From Butyrivibrio sp. INlla18 (GTDB taxonomy: Bacteria > Bacillota > Clostridia > Lachnospirales > Lachnospiraceae): a stretch of 64,000 nt of DNA. The stretch is taken from assembly GCF_900103635.1 (NCBI RefSeq), contig NZ_FMXK01000006.1, forward strand, positions 62,001 to 126,000, written 5' to 3'. The notes under the pieces were generated by a model, which was not told the origin of the DNA, did no database searches, and worked only from the letters and a program-made list of their open reading frames with translations. Both the position numbers and the translations under genes were made by a program. Of the stretch, positions 18,557-26,627 are shown in pieces (position 1 is the stretch's first letter; every line of letters begins with the position of its first letter).

Positions 18557-19039
18557 ATGGCAAAGACTAAAGCAAGGATATTTGATGAAATGGTCTTTGA
18601 CGATGCGGTTTATGCCAAAAAAGTCTACGATGATGCTAAGGTAAGGCTTCGTAGAAACACAGCCTCTATAGCTATGTCTGTAATTGTGACGATCCTCGAT
18701 ATTACTGTTGTTCCAGCTTTAGTCAATAAGCTTTTTGGTGAATATGTACTGCTTGGATATATTCTTTTATTCGGAGCGCTGGCTGGCATTGTTTATTCCA
18801 TAGGTGGAGGATTTGTAAACGCAGTGCGTGTAGCCATTAAGACAGGCAAGATAGTATGGTATATTGTCCCATTTGTTCCACTGGATATTTTATTTGGGCT
18901 TCTGACCTCTTTTGTAGCTTTTTGTCTTGGAATCATGTTTCCTGTATTTTACGTTTTATTAAATAGAATTCAGATCAGAAAGGACAAGAGAGCAGCGATA
19001 CAGTATCTGAGCAGTTTTGATGAGAAAACAGCCATTTAA
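18557..19039 (+). CDS. Small membrane protein of unknown function
   Basis: 160 residues. A charged N-terminal ~35 residues (KVRLRRNT) precede three or four hydrophobic segments (about 38-62, 68-90, 98-135), and the C-terminus is basic. AGGAGG lies eight bases before the ATG. I do not recognise a family. It stands alone between the esterase and the aminopeptidase P gene, with 162 bases upstream and 117 downstream. The topology and length would fit a small accessory or stress membrane protein, but no function can be assigned. Confidence 0.7.
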   Translation: MAKTKARIFDEMVFDDAVYAKKVYDDAKVRLRRNTASIAMSVIVTILDITVVPALVNKLFGEYVLLGYILLFGALAGIVYSIGGGFVNAVRVAIKTGKIVWYIVPFVPLDILFGLLTSFVAFCLGIMFPVFYVLLNRIQIRKDKRAAIQYLSSFDEKTAI

Positions 19040-19156
19040 ATACCATGACAATATATTGAATTAGTGATACAATCCTATTTGTGCTTATGGGCGCAAGTAG
19101 GATTTTTTGCAGGTAGGATTTGTATTAACAGATCTTTACATAGGAGGAATTTTAAA

Positions 19157-20980
19157 ATGGCGTATGAAAACACAGAAATAAAGGGAAGACTTGCAAATTT
19201 ACGCAAGAAGATGGCTGAGCTTTCAGTAGATTACTATATGATGCCTACATCTGACTTCCATAATTCAGAGTACTCTGCAGACTTTTTTAAGGTAAGAGAG
19301 TATTTTTGCGGATTTGATGGATCAAACGGTACCCTGGTTGTATCTAAGGATGAAGCTGGAATGTGGACGGATGGTAGATACTTCATTCAGGCTGAGAATC
19401 AGATGAAGGGAACAGATGTAGTTCTTTTCAAAATGATGAATCCTGGAGTTCCAACTATTGCAGAATATCTTGAAAAGAATATGAAGAGTGGACAGACACT
19501 TGGTTTTGACGGAAGAGTTATTTCTACAAGCATCGGAGAAGACCTTGAAAAGAAGCTTTCAGACAAGGGAGTAAGATTTAAGATCGATAAGGACCTTGCT
19601 GAGGATGTTTGGACAGACAGACCAGAGCTTCCTTGCCATGACATGTACGTGCTTAGCGACGAGCTTTGCGGCAAGTCATTTAAGGAAAAGCTCTCTGATG
19701 TTAGAAAGAAGATGGAAGAGTATGGCACAAAAGCTCATCTCTTAAGTAAGCTTGATGATATCATGTGGCTTACAAATCTTCGTGGAAATGATGTAGAGTG
19801 CAATCCAGTAGCTCTTTCATACGCATATATCACAATGGATCAGTTCGTGCTCTTTGTTCAGTCAAAAGAGGTAACAGCTGACGTAAAGGCTTACTGCGAT
19901 AAAGTAGGTATTGCATTAAAGGATTATCATGAATTAACTTCTTTCCTTGAAACTGTTAAGTTTGATGGAGATGTTCTTTACGATAAGAGAAACACTAATT
20001 TCCTTACCTACAAGACTCTTAATAAGAAAGCAGCTGACTGCGGCGTTAAGCTTGTGGACAAGTACAATCCAACTGAGCTTATGAAGGCTGTAAAGAATGA
20101 GACAGAGCTTAAGAACATCAGAGAAGTATATGTAAAAGATAGCGCTAAGCTCACAGAGTTTATCTACTGGGTAAAACAGAACGTAGGTAAAGTACCTATG
20201 ACTGAGTACACAGCAGCAATGAAGCTTGATGGCATGAGAGCAGAACTTCCTGGCTTTATTGAACTTTCATTCCCTACTATCAGTGCTTACAATGCAAATG
20301 CAGCTATGGCACACTATGAGGCAACAGAAGATAACGCAGCTGAAGTTAAGGCTGAGGGCATGCTCCTTGTAGATTCAGGTGCTACATATATGGGTGGTAC
20401 AACAGATGTTACCAGAACTATCGTTGTTGGAGAGATCTCAGATGAGATCAAGAAGCACTACACAGCAACTGTAAGTGGTATGCTTAATCTTGCAGCAGCA
20501 AACTTTATGGAAGGCTGCACAGGCAGAAACGTAGATACATTTGCAAGAGCTCCACTTTGGAACATTGGTCTTGATTACAACCATGGAACTGGTCACGGAA
20601 TCGGCTACATGTTAAATGTACATGAAGGACCTCACAACATCAGATGGAGATTTGCAAAGGGTGCTGACGAGCAGGCTCTTTTACCTGGTATGATCGTATC
20701 TGATGAGCCAGGCGTATATGTTGAGGGTAGCCATGGTATTCGTATTGAGAATATCGTAGAAGTAGTAGATAGATGTGAGACAGAGGCTGGTAAGTTCTTC
20801 GGATTTGAGCATCTTACTTATGTGCCTATCGATCTTGAAGCTATCGACAAGAAGTACATGGACGCTAAGAGTGTAGAACAGCTCAATGCTTATCACAAGG
20901 CTGTATATAACAAGATCAGCCCATTTATCAAGGATGAAGCAGTTCTTGACTGGTTAAAAGAGGCTACAAGAGAGATCTGA
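19157..20980 (+). CDS. Xaa-Pro aminopeptidase (M24B, long aminopeptidase P form)
   Basis: 607 residues, the three-domain length of eukaryote-type aminopeptidase P rather than the shorter bacterial PepP/PepQ. Two creatinase-like N-terminal domains precede the pita-bread catalytic domain. The expected metal ligands are visible: D in LLVDSGATY, D in GGTTDVTRT, H in GTGHGIGYML, E in SDEPGVY and E in GIRIENIV, plus the proton-shuttle H in NVHEGPH. It removes N-terminal residues before proline in the cytoplasm. The start is ATG 19157, with AGGAGG eight bases upstream; the longer in-frame start at 19064 has no site and would add a non-family leader. Confidence 0.92.
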   Translation: MAYENTEIKGRLANLRKKMAELSVDYYMMPTSDFHNSEYSADFFKVREYFCGFDGSNGTLVVSKDEAGMWTDGRYFIQAENQMKGTDVVLFKMMNPGVPTIAEYLEKNMKSGQTLGFDGRVISTSIGEDLEKKLSDKGVRFKIDKDLAEDVWTDRPELPCHDMYVLSDELCGKSFKEKLSDVRKKMEEYGTKAHLLSKLDDIMWLTNLRGNDVECNPVALSYAYITMDQFVLFVQSKEVTADVKAYCDKVGIALKDYHELTSFLETVKFDGDVLYDKRNTNFLTYKTLNKKAADCGVKLVDKYNPTELMKAVKNETELKNIREVYVKDSAKLTEFIYWVKQNVGKVPMTEYTAAMKLDGMRAELPGFIELSFPTISAYNANAAMAHYEATEDNAAEVKAEGMLLVDSGATYMGGTTDVTRTIVVGEISDEIKKHYTATVSGMLNLAAANFMEGCTGRNVDTFARAPLWNIGLDYNHGTGHGIGYMLNVHEGPHNIRWRFAKGADEQALLPGMIVSDEPGVYVEGSHGIRIENIVEVVDRCETEAGKFFGFEHLTYVPIDLEAIDKKYMDAKSVEQLNAYHKAVYNKISPFIKDEAVLDWLKEATREI

Positions 20981-21049
20981 TCTACGATAATTATTTATAT
21001 AGAACTATTTAAGATTCCTAAAATAAATGTGAAAAGATGGCGCTATAGC

Positions 21050-21077
21050 TTGAAAAAAGCCGCTTGTTGAATATAAT
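21050..21077 (+). promoter_or_regulatory. Sigma-A promoter of the 6S-like RNA gene
   Basis: TTGAAA (21050-21055), a 16-base spacer and TATAAT (21072-21077). No ribosome site or ORF follows at the expected start near 21084, which supports an RNA gene. Confidence 0.65.
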
Positions 21078-21084
21078 AATAGTT

Positions 21085-21312
21085 AGAAGTACTAATGTAT
21101 TTCTCCTGGGATGTCCGACAACTCCTGCGTAATTTGAACCTACAGTTACTTTAAACGGGAATCCTACATTGCTATCTTTGATGTCACACCTTCGGCCCTG
21201 CGCATGCGCAGACCAGCTATGGGAGAGGGAGGCAGAGATCATAGTTGCGGTAACCCACCTGGCGTTAGCTAGGAGTCAAATAACAGGAACCGGCATTTTG
21301 GGGTTATTTTAG
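21085..21312 (+). ncRNA. Stand-alone structured RNA, probably 6S RNA (ssrS)
   Basis: In the 385-base gap between the aminopeptidase and BrkB genes, a good sigma-A promoter is followed by ~230 bases with no ORF and then a terminator. The 5' part TTTCTCCTGGGATGTCCGAC resembles the start of known 6S RNAs. CTCCT near 21103 can pair with AGGAG near 21271, and GTTAC (21145-21149) with GTAAC (21250-21254), giving the long, bulged rod with 5' and 3' halves paired that is expected of 6S. The middle has a perfect small palindrome TGCGCATGCGCA (21199-21210). Length and setting fit 6S, which holds RNA polymerase-sigma-A in stationary phase. I have not matched a covariance model. SRP RNA was considered, but its conserved GGAAG tetraloop region is absent. 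Confidence 0.6.
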
Positions 21313-21317
21313 GAAAT

Positions 21318-21348
21318 AAAAGCAGTCATTTGATCATGGCTGCTTTTT
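21318..21348 (+). terminator. Terminator of the 6S-like RNA gene
   Basis: AAAAGCAGTCAT (21318-21329) pairs with ATGGCTGCTTTT (21335-21346), running into TTTTT. A weaker hairpin (AAATAAC/GTTATTT) lies just upstream and may be the true RNA end. BrkB starts 18 bases later, so some read-through may feed that gene. Confidence 0.75.
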
Positions 21349-21365
21349 CCATTTTAGGGGGTAAT

Positions 21366-22199
21366 ATGAACGCTTTAGCTGCGCTCTATGCAATGGGCAA
21401 AGATTTTTCAGAAAAAATGCAAAAAAAGAATATTCCAGCCTTTGCAAGTAGTACAGCATTTTTCTTTATTCTTTCACTCATTCCACTACTTTTATTATTT
21501 ACATCGATCTTGCCATATACGAATCTTACGGAAAATGATCTGGTAAGAGCGGTAGTAGAGGTAACTCCTGATTTTGCCAATGATATTTTGATAAGGCTTG
21601 TGGATGAGACTTACAATCAGGGGACAGGCATACTTTCTCTTACGGCTATCATTGCACTTTGGTCAGGATCTCTTGGTATGTTGGCTCTTATCAGAGGGCT
21701 TAACTGCATCTATGACGTAAATGAGCGCAGAAATTATGTATACCTTAGGCTTATTGCAGCTCTTTATACTGTTGTTATGGCAGTTGTCCTTGTGACTATG
21801 TTGATCCTCATGGTATTTGGAAATGTTCTAGAAGACCTTATAGTAAGTGCTTCTCCAACCTTTAGCTATGTGATGTCGTTTTTGATCAATTTTAGATTTG
21901 TACTAGTTATAGGTATTGCAATTTTGTTATTTGCGTTAATATATACTTATGTACCAAGCACCAAGATAAAGTTTGTTCATCAGCTTCCTGGTGCGATCTT
22001 TTCGGCAGTTGTATGGTATGTGTTTTCCTGGCTCTTTTCAATTTACGTCAATAAGACTGATAACTATTCGCTTTATGGTAGCCTGGCAACTCCGGTTGTC
22101 ATGATGTTTTGGTTATATTTTTGCTTCTATATTTTCTTTATAGGGGCCTTTATCAACAGATTTTTTGATGAATTTGGTCGGAGGGATTATGAAGTTTAA
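21366..22199 (+). CDS. YihY/BrkB-family inner-membrane protein
   Basis: 277 residues with six hydrophobic segments. Family marks are PAFASSTAFFFILSLIPLLLL near the N-terminus, LWSGSLGMLALIRGLNCIYDVNERR, and a C-terminal PGAIFSAVVWYVFSWLFSIYV stretch. The family was once called ribonuclease BN by error; its role is unknown. The start is ATG 21366 behind AGGGGGT; an ORF start at 21330 lies inside the preceding terminator. It overlaps the next gene by 11 bases, so the pair is almost certainly translated together. Confidence 0.85.
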   Translation: MNALAALYAMGKDFSEKMQKKNIPAFASSTAFFFILSLIPLLLLFTSILPYTNLTENDLVRAVVEVTPDFANDILIRLVDETYNQGTGILSLTAIIALWSGSLGMLALIRGLNCIYDVNERRNYVYLRLIAALYTVVMAVVLVTMLILMVFGNVLEDLIVSASPTFSYVMSFLINFRFVLVIGIAILLFALIYTYVPSTKIKFVHQLPGAIFSAVVWYVFSWLFSIYVNKTDNYSLYGSLATPVVMMFWLYFCFYIFFIGAFINRFFDEFGRRDYEV

Positions 22200-23334
22200 C
22201 AGTAAGTGGTTCAAAAAAAGATGGGTATCTTATACTATCGCAACTTGTTCGGCAGTTGTGCTGTACATGCTGCTTTCACATTTTTCAGTGATCCTGGATG
22301 GGATAAATAGTATATTTGGATTTATAAAGCCAGTAGTAGTAGGCTGCGTCATAGCTTATATCTTTGATCCATTATCCAAGCTCTTTGAAACTTCTATATA
22401 CAAGAAGATCAAGAGTGAAAAGACAAGATGGAAGCTATCTGTTGCAACAGCTATCATAGTTATAATCGCTGCTGTGGTGCTACTTTTTGTGGCACTTATA
22501 CCTCAGATAGTAGACAGTATCACAACCTTTGTTTCTAATATTGGAAGCTATGTGGAGTCTTCACAAAAGCTCATTGAACAGTTTGAAAAAGCTCACGAAA
22601 ACGGTGTTTTGAGCTCTGAGTTCAGTGGTCTTGCCAATATTGTAAACAAAGTATTAGAGAATATCGGCGGTCTGTTTACTGACAATATGGAGGGCATCGT
22701 TAATAGCTCTGTAAGTGCTGGTAAGAATGTATTTGATGTTGTTATTTCTTTTATCCTTGCAATATATCTTTTACTGGACAAGAAGAGGATCATCCACGGT
22801 ATTTCAAGACTTATGGAGCTTATCCTCAAGGAAAAGACCTACAAAAGCTCCGGAGAGTTTTTAGATAAATGCAATAAGATCCTTATCAGATATATCAGCT
22901 TTGACATTATTGATGGTCTTATCGTAGGTGTTGTAAATGCAATCTACATGCTGATAGCAGGAATGCCTTATGCGGTGCTTATTTCTGTTATCGTTGGTAT
23001 TACAAACCTTGCACCAACCTTTGGCCCTATAGTTGGTGCTGTTATCGGTGGATTCATCCTTGTACTTGTTAATCCATGGTACGCTTTATGGTTCCTTGTA
23101 TTTACCATTATCCTTCAGACAGTTGATGGATATATATTGAAGCCAAGGCTGTTTGGAGAGAGCCTTGGTGTGTCACCACTTATGATACTTATCTCCATCA
23201 TACTTGGTGGAAGGCTTTTTGGCGTAGTAGGAATCCTTTTGGCTATTCCATTTGCAGCTATTTTTGACTTCATATGGAAGGATTTCATACTAAAAAAACT
23301 TGAGGAAAGAAAGGCTAAGAGGTACAATATATAG
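22189..23334 (+). CDS. AI-2E/PerM-family transporter
   Basis: 381 residues, about eight membrane segments in the family pattern: two near the N-terminus, one at ~85-105, a long amphipathic stretch, then a cluster that includes VGITNLAPTFGPIVGAVIGG and DGYILKPRLFGESLGVSPLMILISIILGG. Family members are reported as autoinducer-2 exporters or Na+/H+ antiporters; neither can be chosen here. GGAGGG sits inside the end of brkB and the ATG overlaps its last codons, so translation is coupled. The C-terminus is strongly basic (KLEERKAKRYNI). Confidence 0.85.
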   Translation: MKFNSKWFKKRWVSYTIATCSAVVLYMLLSHFSVILDGINSIFGFIKPVVVGCVIAYIFDPLSKLFETSIYKKIKSEKTRWKLSVATAIIVIIAAVVLLFVALIPQIVDSITTFVSNIGSYVESSQKLIEQFEKAHENGVLSSEFSGLANIVNKVLENIGGLFTDNMEGIVNSSVSAGKNVFDVVISFILAIYLLLDKKRIIHGISRLMELILKEKTYKSSGEFLDKCNKILIRYISFDIIDGLIVGVVNAIYMLIAGMPYAVLISVIVGITNLAPTFGPIVGAVIGGFILVLVNPWYALWFLVFTIILQTVDGYILKPRLFGESLGVSPLMILISIILGGRLFGVVGILLAIPFAAIFDFIWKDFILKKLEERKAKRYNI

Positions 23335-23374
23335 TATAGTGAGCACAGAACATTCATGTCTATAGGAGGGGGCT

Positions 23375-23581
23375 ATGACAGAATTCTTAGATGCAGCAAT
23401 CAGCTTTGCAAAGGATAAGATAGATAAAGGGCTTGAAATCTGGGAGGGCTTCGATGAGGATCAGAAGAAGCTTCTTATTGGATGCGCCATTGCAGCAGTT
23501 AGTGTGATCCTTATCGCTTCAATTGCTTATGGCCTTGGCAAATCCCATGGGAGAAAGATTGCTCTTGAGGAAGATTTTTAA
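23375..23581 (+). CDS. Small single-pass membrane protein
   Basis: 68 residues. An acidic amphipathic N-terminal half is followed by one membrane segment (about 30-55, GCAIAAVSVILIASIAYGLG) and a short KSHGRK tail. AGGAGGGGG lies close before the ATG, a strong ribosome site, so this is likely a real gene. It follows the AI-2E-type gene after 40 bases and ends at a terminator, making it the last gene of that unit. No family is recognised. Confidence 0.7.
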   Translation: MTEFLDAAISFAKDKIDKGLEIWEGFDEDQKKLLIGCAIAAVSVILIASIAYGLGKSHGRKIALEEDF

Positions 23582-23594
23582 GATATAGTCACAT

Positions 23595-23628
23595 AAAGCA
23601 TCTGCTTTTTCTAGCAGGTGCTTTTATT
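23595..23628 (+). terminator. Terminator after the brkB unit
   Basis: AAAGCATCTGCT pairs with AGCAGGTGCTTT (one G-T pair) around a short T-rich loop, then TTATT. Confidence 0.7.
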
Positions 23629-23655
23629 GACTAAAATCATAATAGAAAGGGTTTT

Positions 23656-24738
23656 ATGAAGAAATTTTTAAAGTGTGCTGGCATTGCTATATTCATGTTG
23701 GCTCTCATGCTGGGAACTGTCATAGGTTTTTTGACAATTGATGAGTATGATCCACAGGATCTTGAGTACCTCATGGTTGATGGAGAAAGTGAAGAAACTC
23801 TCTTGACTGGAGAACCTATAGTTATCATGACCTGGAACATTGGTTATGGAGCTCTTGGAGACAACGCAGACTTTTTTATGGACGGCGGCAAGATGGTAAG
23901 CACCGCTGACGAGGGAAGAGTTGAATATAACTTAAATGGTATGACCAAAGTTATAAATGAACAAAAGCCAGACATTTTGATGCTTCAGGAGGTAGACAGA
24001 TATTCTACCAGATCCCATTATTTTGATGAGTTTGAATATATCAGACAGTTTGCAGATATAGACGCAGTTAGTAATGAAAGAGCTTTTGCCTACAACTATG
24101 TGGTATCTTTTATTCCTATGCCTGTTCCTCCTATAGGGAAGGTCAATGCAGGTATAGGTGTGTTTAGTAAGTATGATGTTTCTGAGTGCACAAGAGTTAA
24201 GCTTCCTTGTCCCTTTAGCTGGCCACTTAGAACAGTAAATCTCAAAAGATGCCTGGAGGTATCAAGACTTCCTATCAAAAATTCAGACAAAGAGCTAGTT
24301 CTTATAAACCTTCATCTTGATGCTTATGACGATGGCGAAGGCAGGATAGAGCAGACAAAGGTCGTAAAGGATCTTTTGGAATCAGAGCTTGATAAAGGAA
24401 ATTATGTAATAGCAGGAGGAGATTTTAATCAGGGATTTTCTAATACGGATCTAAGCGCTTATCCACTTCATAAGGGAACCTGGGAAGCGGGAGTCATAGA
24501 TGTAAAAGATTTCGATGACAGACTTAAGTTTATGACAGATACAAGTATTCCTACATGCAGATCCTTGGATAAGCCACTTGTTTCAGCACAGGATAAAGAT
24601 CCGGAATGTTTTCAATATTACGTTATAGATGGTTTTATTATTTCTGACAACATTGAGGTTCACGATATTAATACGATAAGTACAGATTTTGTGTACTCTG
24701 ACCACAATCCATTATGCGTTGAGATCACACTGAAATAA
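23656..24738 (+). CDS. Membrane-anchored endonuclease/exonuclease/phosphatase-fold protein
   Basis: 360 residues. An N-terminal membrane segment (~8-27, possibly an uncleaved signal) puts the rest outside. The EEP-fold motifs follow in order: MTWNIGYGALG, LMLQEVDR, LINLHLDAYD, AGGDFNQ and SDHNPL at the end, giving the metal-binding N, E, D/N and the D-H pair. The fold covers sphingomyelinases, inositol phosphatases and DNases; a secreted phosphodiesterase of lipids or nucleic acid is plausible. There are no cysteines typical of a lipobox. It stands alone between two terminator/promoter boundaries. Confidence 0.82.
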   Translation: MKKFLKCAGIAIFMLALMLGTVIGFLTIDEYDPQDLEYLMVDGESEETLLTGEPIVIMTWNIGYGALGDNADFFMDGGKMVSTADEGRVEYNLNGMTKVINEQKPDILMLQEVDRYSTRSHYFDEFEYIRQFADIDAVSNERAFAYNYVVSFIPMPVPPIGKVNAGIGVFSKYDVSECTRVKLPCPFSWPLRTVNLKRCLEVSRLPIKNSDKELVLINLHLDAYDDGEGRIEQTKVVKDLLESELDKGNYVIAGGDFNQGFSNTDLSAYPLHKGTWEAGVIDVKDFDDRLKFMTDTSIPTCRSLDKPLVSAQDKDPECFQYYVIDGFIISDNIEVHDINTISTDFVYSDHNPLCVEITLK

Positions 24739-24740
24739 TA

Positions 24741-24769
24741 GTGACAGTGTACGGTTTTTCGCATATAAT
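24741..24769 (+). promoter_or_regulatory. Sigma-A promoter of the phosphofructokinase gene
   Basis: GTGACA (24741-24746), exactly 17 bases, then TATAAT (24764-24769). This is a near-consensus promoter placed 36 bases before the start codon. Confidence 0.75.
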
Positions 24770-24805
24770 AGGGGATAAGACATCTCATGAAAGGGGACAG
24801 GAGAA

Positions 24806-26065
24806 ATGGTACAGAAAAAGAAACGAAACGTAATTGTTGGACAGTCGGGGGGACCTACGGCGGCTATCAACTCTTCACTTGCCGGAGTTTATAGAACCGC
24901 CATTGACCGTGGATACAATAAGGTTTACGGAATGATCCATGGCGTCCAGGGTCTTATGGAAGGGAGATATGTAGATCTTTCTGATCACATTCAGAGCGGA
25001 CTTGATATCGAGCTTCTTAAGAGAACACCTTCAGCGTATCTTGGTTCGTGCAGGTACAAACTTCCCGAAATTTTTGAGAGTAAAGAAATCTACGAGAAGA
25101 TCTTTGATATTCTCGCAAAGCTTGAGATCGATTGCTTTATCTACATCGGTGGTAATGATTCTATGGATACCATCAAGAAGTTGTCAGATTATGCGATCAT
25201 TTCAGGTTCAGATATTCGATTTGTTGGATGCCCTAAGACGATCGATAACGATCTGGCCCTTACCGATCACACTCCTGGTTATGGCTCAGCAGCCAAGTAC
25301 ATCGGTACTTCAGTAAAAGAGATAATAAGAGATAGCTGGTCTCTTGAAACCAGTCACGGACAGGTTATTATTGTGGAGGTAATGGGAAGAAATGCTGGAT
25401 GGCTTACTGGCGCTACAGCTCTTGCTAAAGGCGAGGACTGTGATGGACCGGATGCAATCTATCTTCCTGAGATTCCATTTGATATGGATGCATTCATTAA
25501 GAAAATCAAAGCTCTTCTTAAGACTAAGGCATCTATAGTTATAGCTGTTTCAGAAGGTATCAGAACTAAAGATGGTAAGTATGTAAGTGATATGGACAAA
25601 TCAGTAGAGTATGTTGATGCTTTTGGTCACAAACAGCTTACAGGTACAGCTAGGTACCTCTGCAACATTGTTTCTGCAGAATGCGGATGCAAGACACGTG
25701 CCATCGAGCTTTCAACTCTTCAGAGAGCTGCAAGCCATTGTGCATCACGTGTTGATATCCTTGAAGCTTATGAGGTTGGTGGTGCAGCTATGAAGGCCGC
25801 AGATGAAGGTGATAGCGGCAAGATGGTTGTACTTGAGAGACTTTCAGATGATCCTTATCAGGCTGGTACAGAGGTTAAGGATGTTCACAAGATCGCTAAT
25901 GATGAGCGTACTGTTCCAAGAGAGTGGATCAGCAAGGACGGCACATATGTAACAAATGAGTTCATTACATATGTAAGACCTCTTATTCAGGGCGATGTAG
26001 GACCTATCATGGTTGATGGTATTCCTAGACATTTGTATAGACCTGGTTTCCAGGATATCTTATAA
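24806..26065 (+). CDS. 6-phosphofructokinase, PPi-dependent type
   Basis: 419 residues, longer than the ~320 of ATP-type PfkA. The N-terminal GQSGGPTAAIN loop binds the phosphate donor. GGNDSMD at 115-121 replaces GGDGS of ATP enzymes, and PKTIDND at 143-149 carries K144, the lysine typical of pyrophosphate-dependent enzymes, where ATP forms have glycine. GRNAGWL lies in the fructose-6-phosphate site. It makes glycolysis reversible and saves ATP. A strong upstream promoter and a strong terminator make it a single-gene unit. ppdK, its usual partner in PPi-based glycolysis, is also in this window. Confidence 0.88.
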   Translation: MVQKKKRNVIVGQSGGPTAAINSSLAGVYRTAIDRGYNKVYGMIHGVQGLMEGRYVDLSDHIQSGLDIELLKRTPSAYLGSCRYKLPEIFESKEIYEKIFDILAKLEIDCFIYIGGNDSMDTIKKLSDYAIISGSDIRFVGCPKTIDNDLALTDHTPGYGSAAKYIGTSVKEIIRDSWSLETSHGQVIIVEVMGRNAGWLTGATALAKGEDCDGPDAIYLPEIPFDMDAFIKKIKALLKTKASIVIAVSEGIRTKDGKYVSDMDKSVEYVDAFGHKQLTGTARYLCNIVSAECGCKTRAIELSTLQRAASHCASRVDILEAYEVGGAAMKAADEGDSGKMVVLERLSDDPYQAGTEVKDVHKIANDERTVPREWISKDGTYVTNEFITYVRPLIQGDVGPIMVDGIPRHLYRPGFQDIL

Positions 26066-26090
26066 GGTCAAAGTTAGGAAAAATCTAATA

Positions 26091-26126
26091 AAAAATGGCG
26101 GTTTTTTAAAAAAAACCGCCATTTTT
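26091..26126 (+). terminator. Terminator after phosphofructokinase
   Basis: An almost perfect 17-base stem (AAAAATGGCGGTTTTTT with AAAAAACCGCCATTTTT). It is symmetrical and would work in both directions. Confidence 0.9.
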
Positions 26127-26139
26127 CTATGTTTAAGTG

Positions 26140-26168
26140 TTGTTAAGTGCAAAAAAACATGGTAAAAT
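26140..26168 (+). promoter_or_regulatory. Sigma-A promoter of the HU gene
   Basis: TTGTTA (26140-26145), 17-base spacer, TAAAAT (26163-26168), with TGG just before the -10. Confidence 0.55.
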
Positions 26169-26209
26169 GGGCTTTGTAATAAAATATTTCTTTTTGGAGG
26201 GAAAATTAC

Positions 26210-26488
26210 ATGAACAAGACAGAACTTATCGATGCAATCGCTAAGGAGGCAGGACTTTCAAAGAAGGACGCTGCTGCAGCACTTAATGCTTTCACAGAGA
26301 CAGTAACTAAGGAGCTTAAGAAGAAGGGAAAGGTTCAGCTTGTTGGTTTCGGTACATTCGAGACAACAAAGAGAGCTGCTAGAACAGGTAAGAATCCTCA
26401 GACTGGCGCTGCAATCAAGATTCCTGCATCTGTAGCACCTAAGTTCAAGGCTGGTAAGGCACTTAAGGATCTTGTAAACAAGAAGTAA
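26210..26488 (+). CDS. HU-family DNA-binding protein
   Basis: 92 residues. The full HU/IHF pattern is visible: MNKTELIDAIAKEAGLSKKDA helical dimerisation region, VQLVGFGTFE, RAARTGKNPQTG at the tip of the DNA-binding arm, and KFKAGKALKDLVN at the end. It bends and compacts DNA as a homodimer. GGAGGG precedes the ATG, and codon use is biased to highly expressed codons (mostly AAG, CTT, GGT). It is monocistronic, with its own promoter and terminator. Confidence 0.96.
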   Translation: MNKTELIDAIAKEAGLSKKDAAAALNAFTETVTKELKKKGKVQLVGFGTFETTKRAARTGKNPQTGAAIKIPASVAPKFKAGKALKDLVNKK

Positions 26489-26503
26489 TTTTTTATGAGA
26501 TTG

Positions 26504-26533
26504 AAGGCTGTATCAATTTGATACAGCCTTTTT
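26504..26533 (+). terminator. Terminator after HU
   Basis: AAGGCTGTAT pairs with ATACAGCCTT around CAATTTG-type loop bases and is followed by TTTT. Confidence 0.85.
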
Positions 26534-26627
26534 CGATGCATAAAAAACTAATGCTGTTGAAAAAAAGTTTGTTTTTTAATAAGATTATGTTGTATATATA
26601 TGAATTTTTTTATGAAGGAAGGATGCT

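Noticed and set aside
21199..21210. TGCGCATGCGCA as a protein-binding operator
   Set aside because: It lies within the 6S-like transcript and is better explained as an RNA hairpin.
21018..21242. Minus-strand reading frame across the 6S-like region
   Set aside because: No ribosome site, no family resemblance, and it runs against the well-defined plus-strand promoter and terminator.
21085..21312. SRP RNA, tmRNA or RNase P RNA instead of 6S
   Set aside because: The conserved GGAAG-type SRP loop, the tmRNA tag region and the RNase P core sequences were not seen.
26489..26627. c-di-GMP riboswitch before the EAL gene or before the diguanylate cyclase gene (33101-33229)
   Set aside because: The gaps are too short and do not contain the conserved GEMM core; the first mostly holds the HU terminator.
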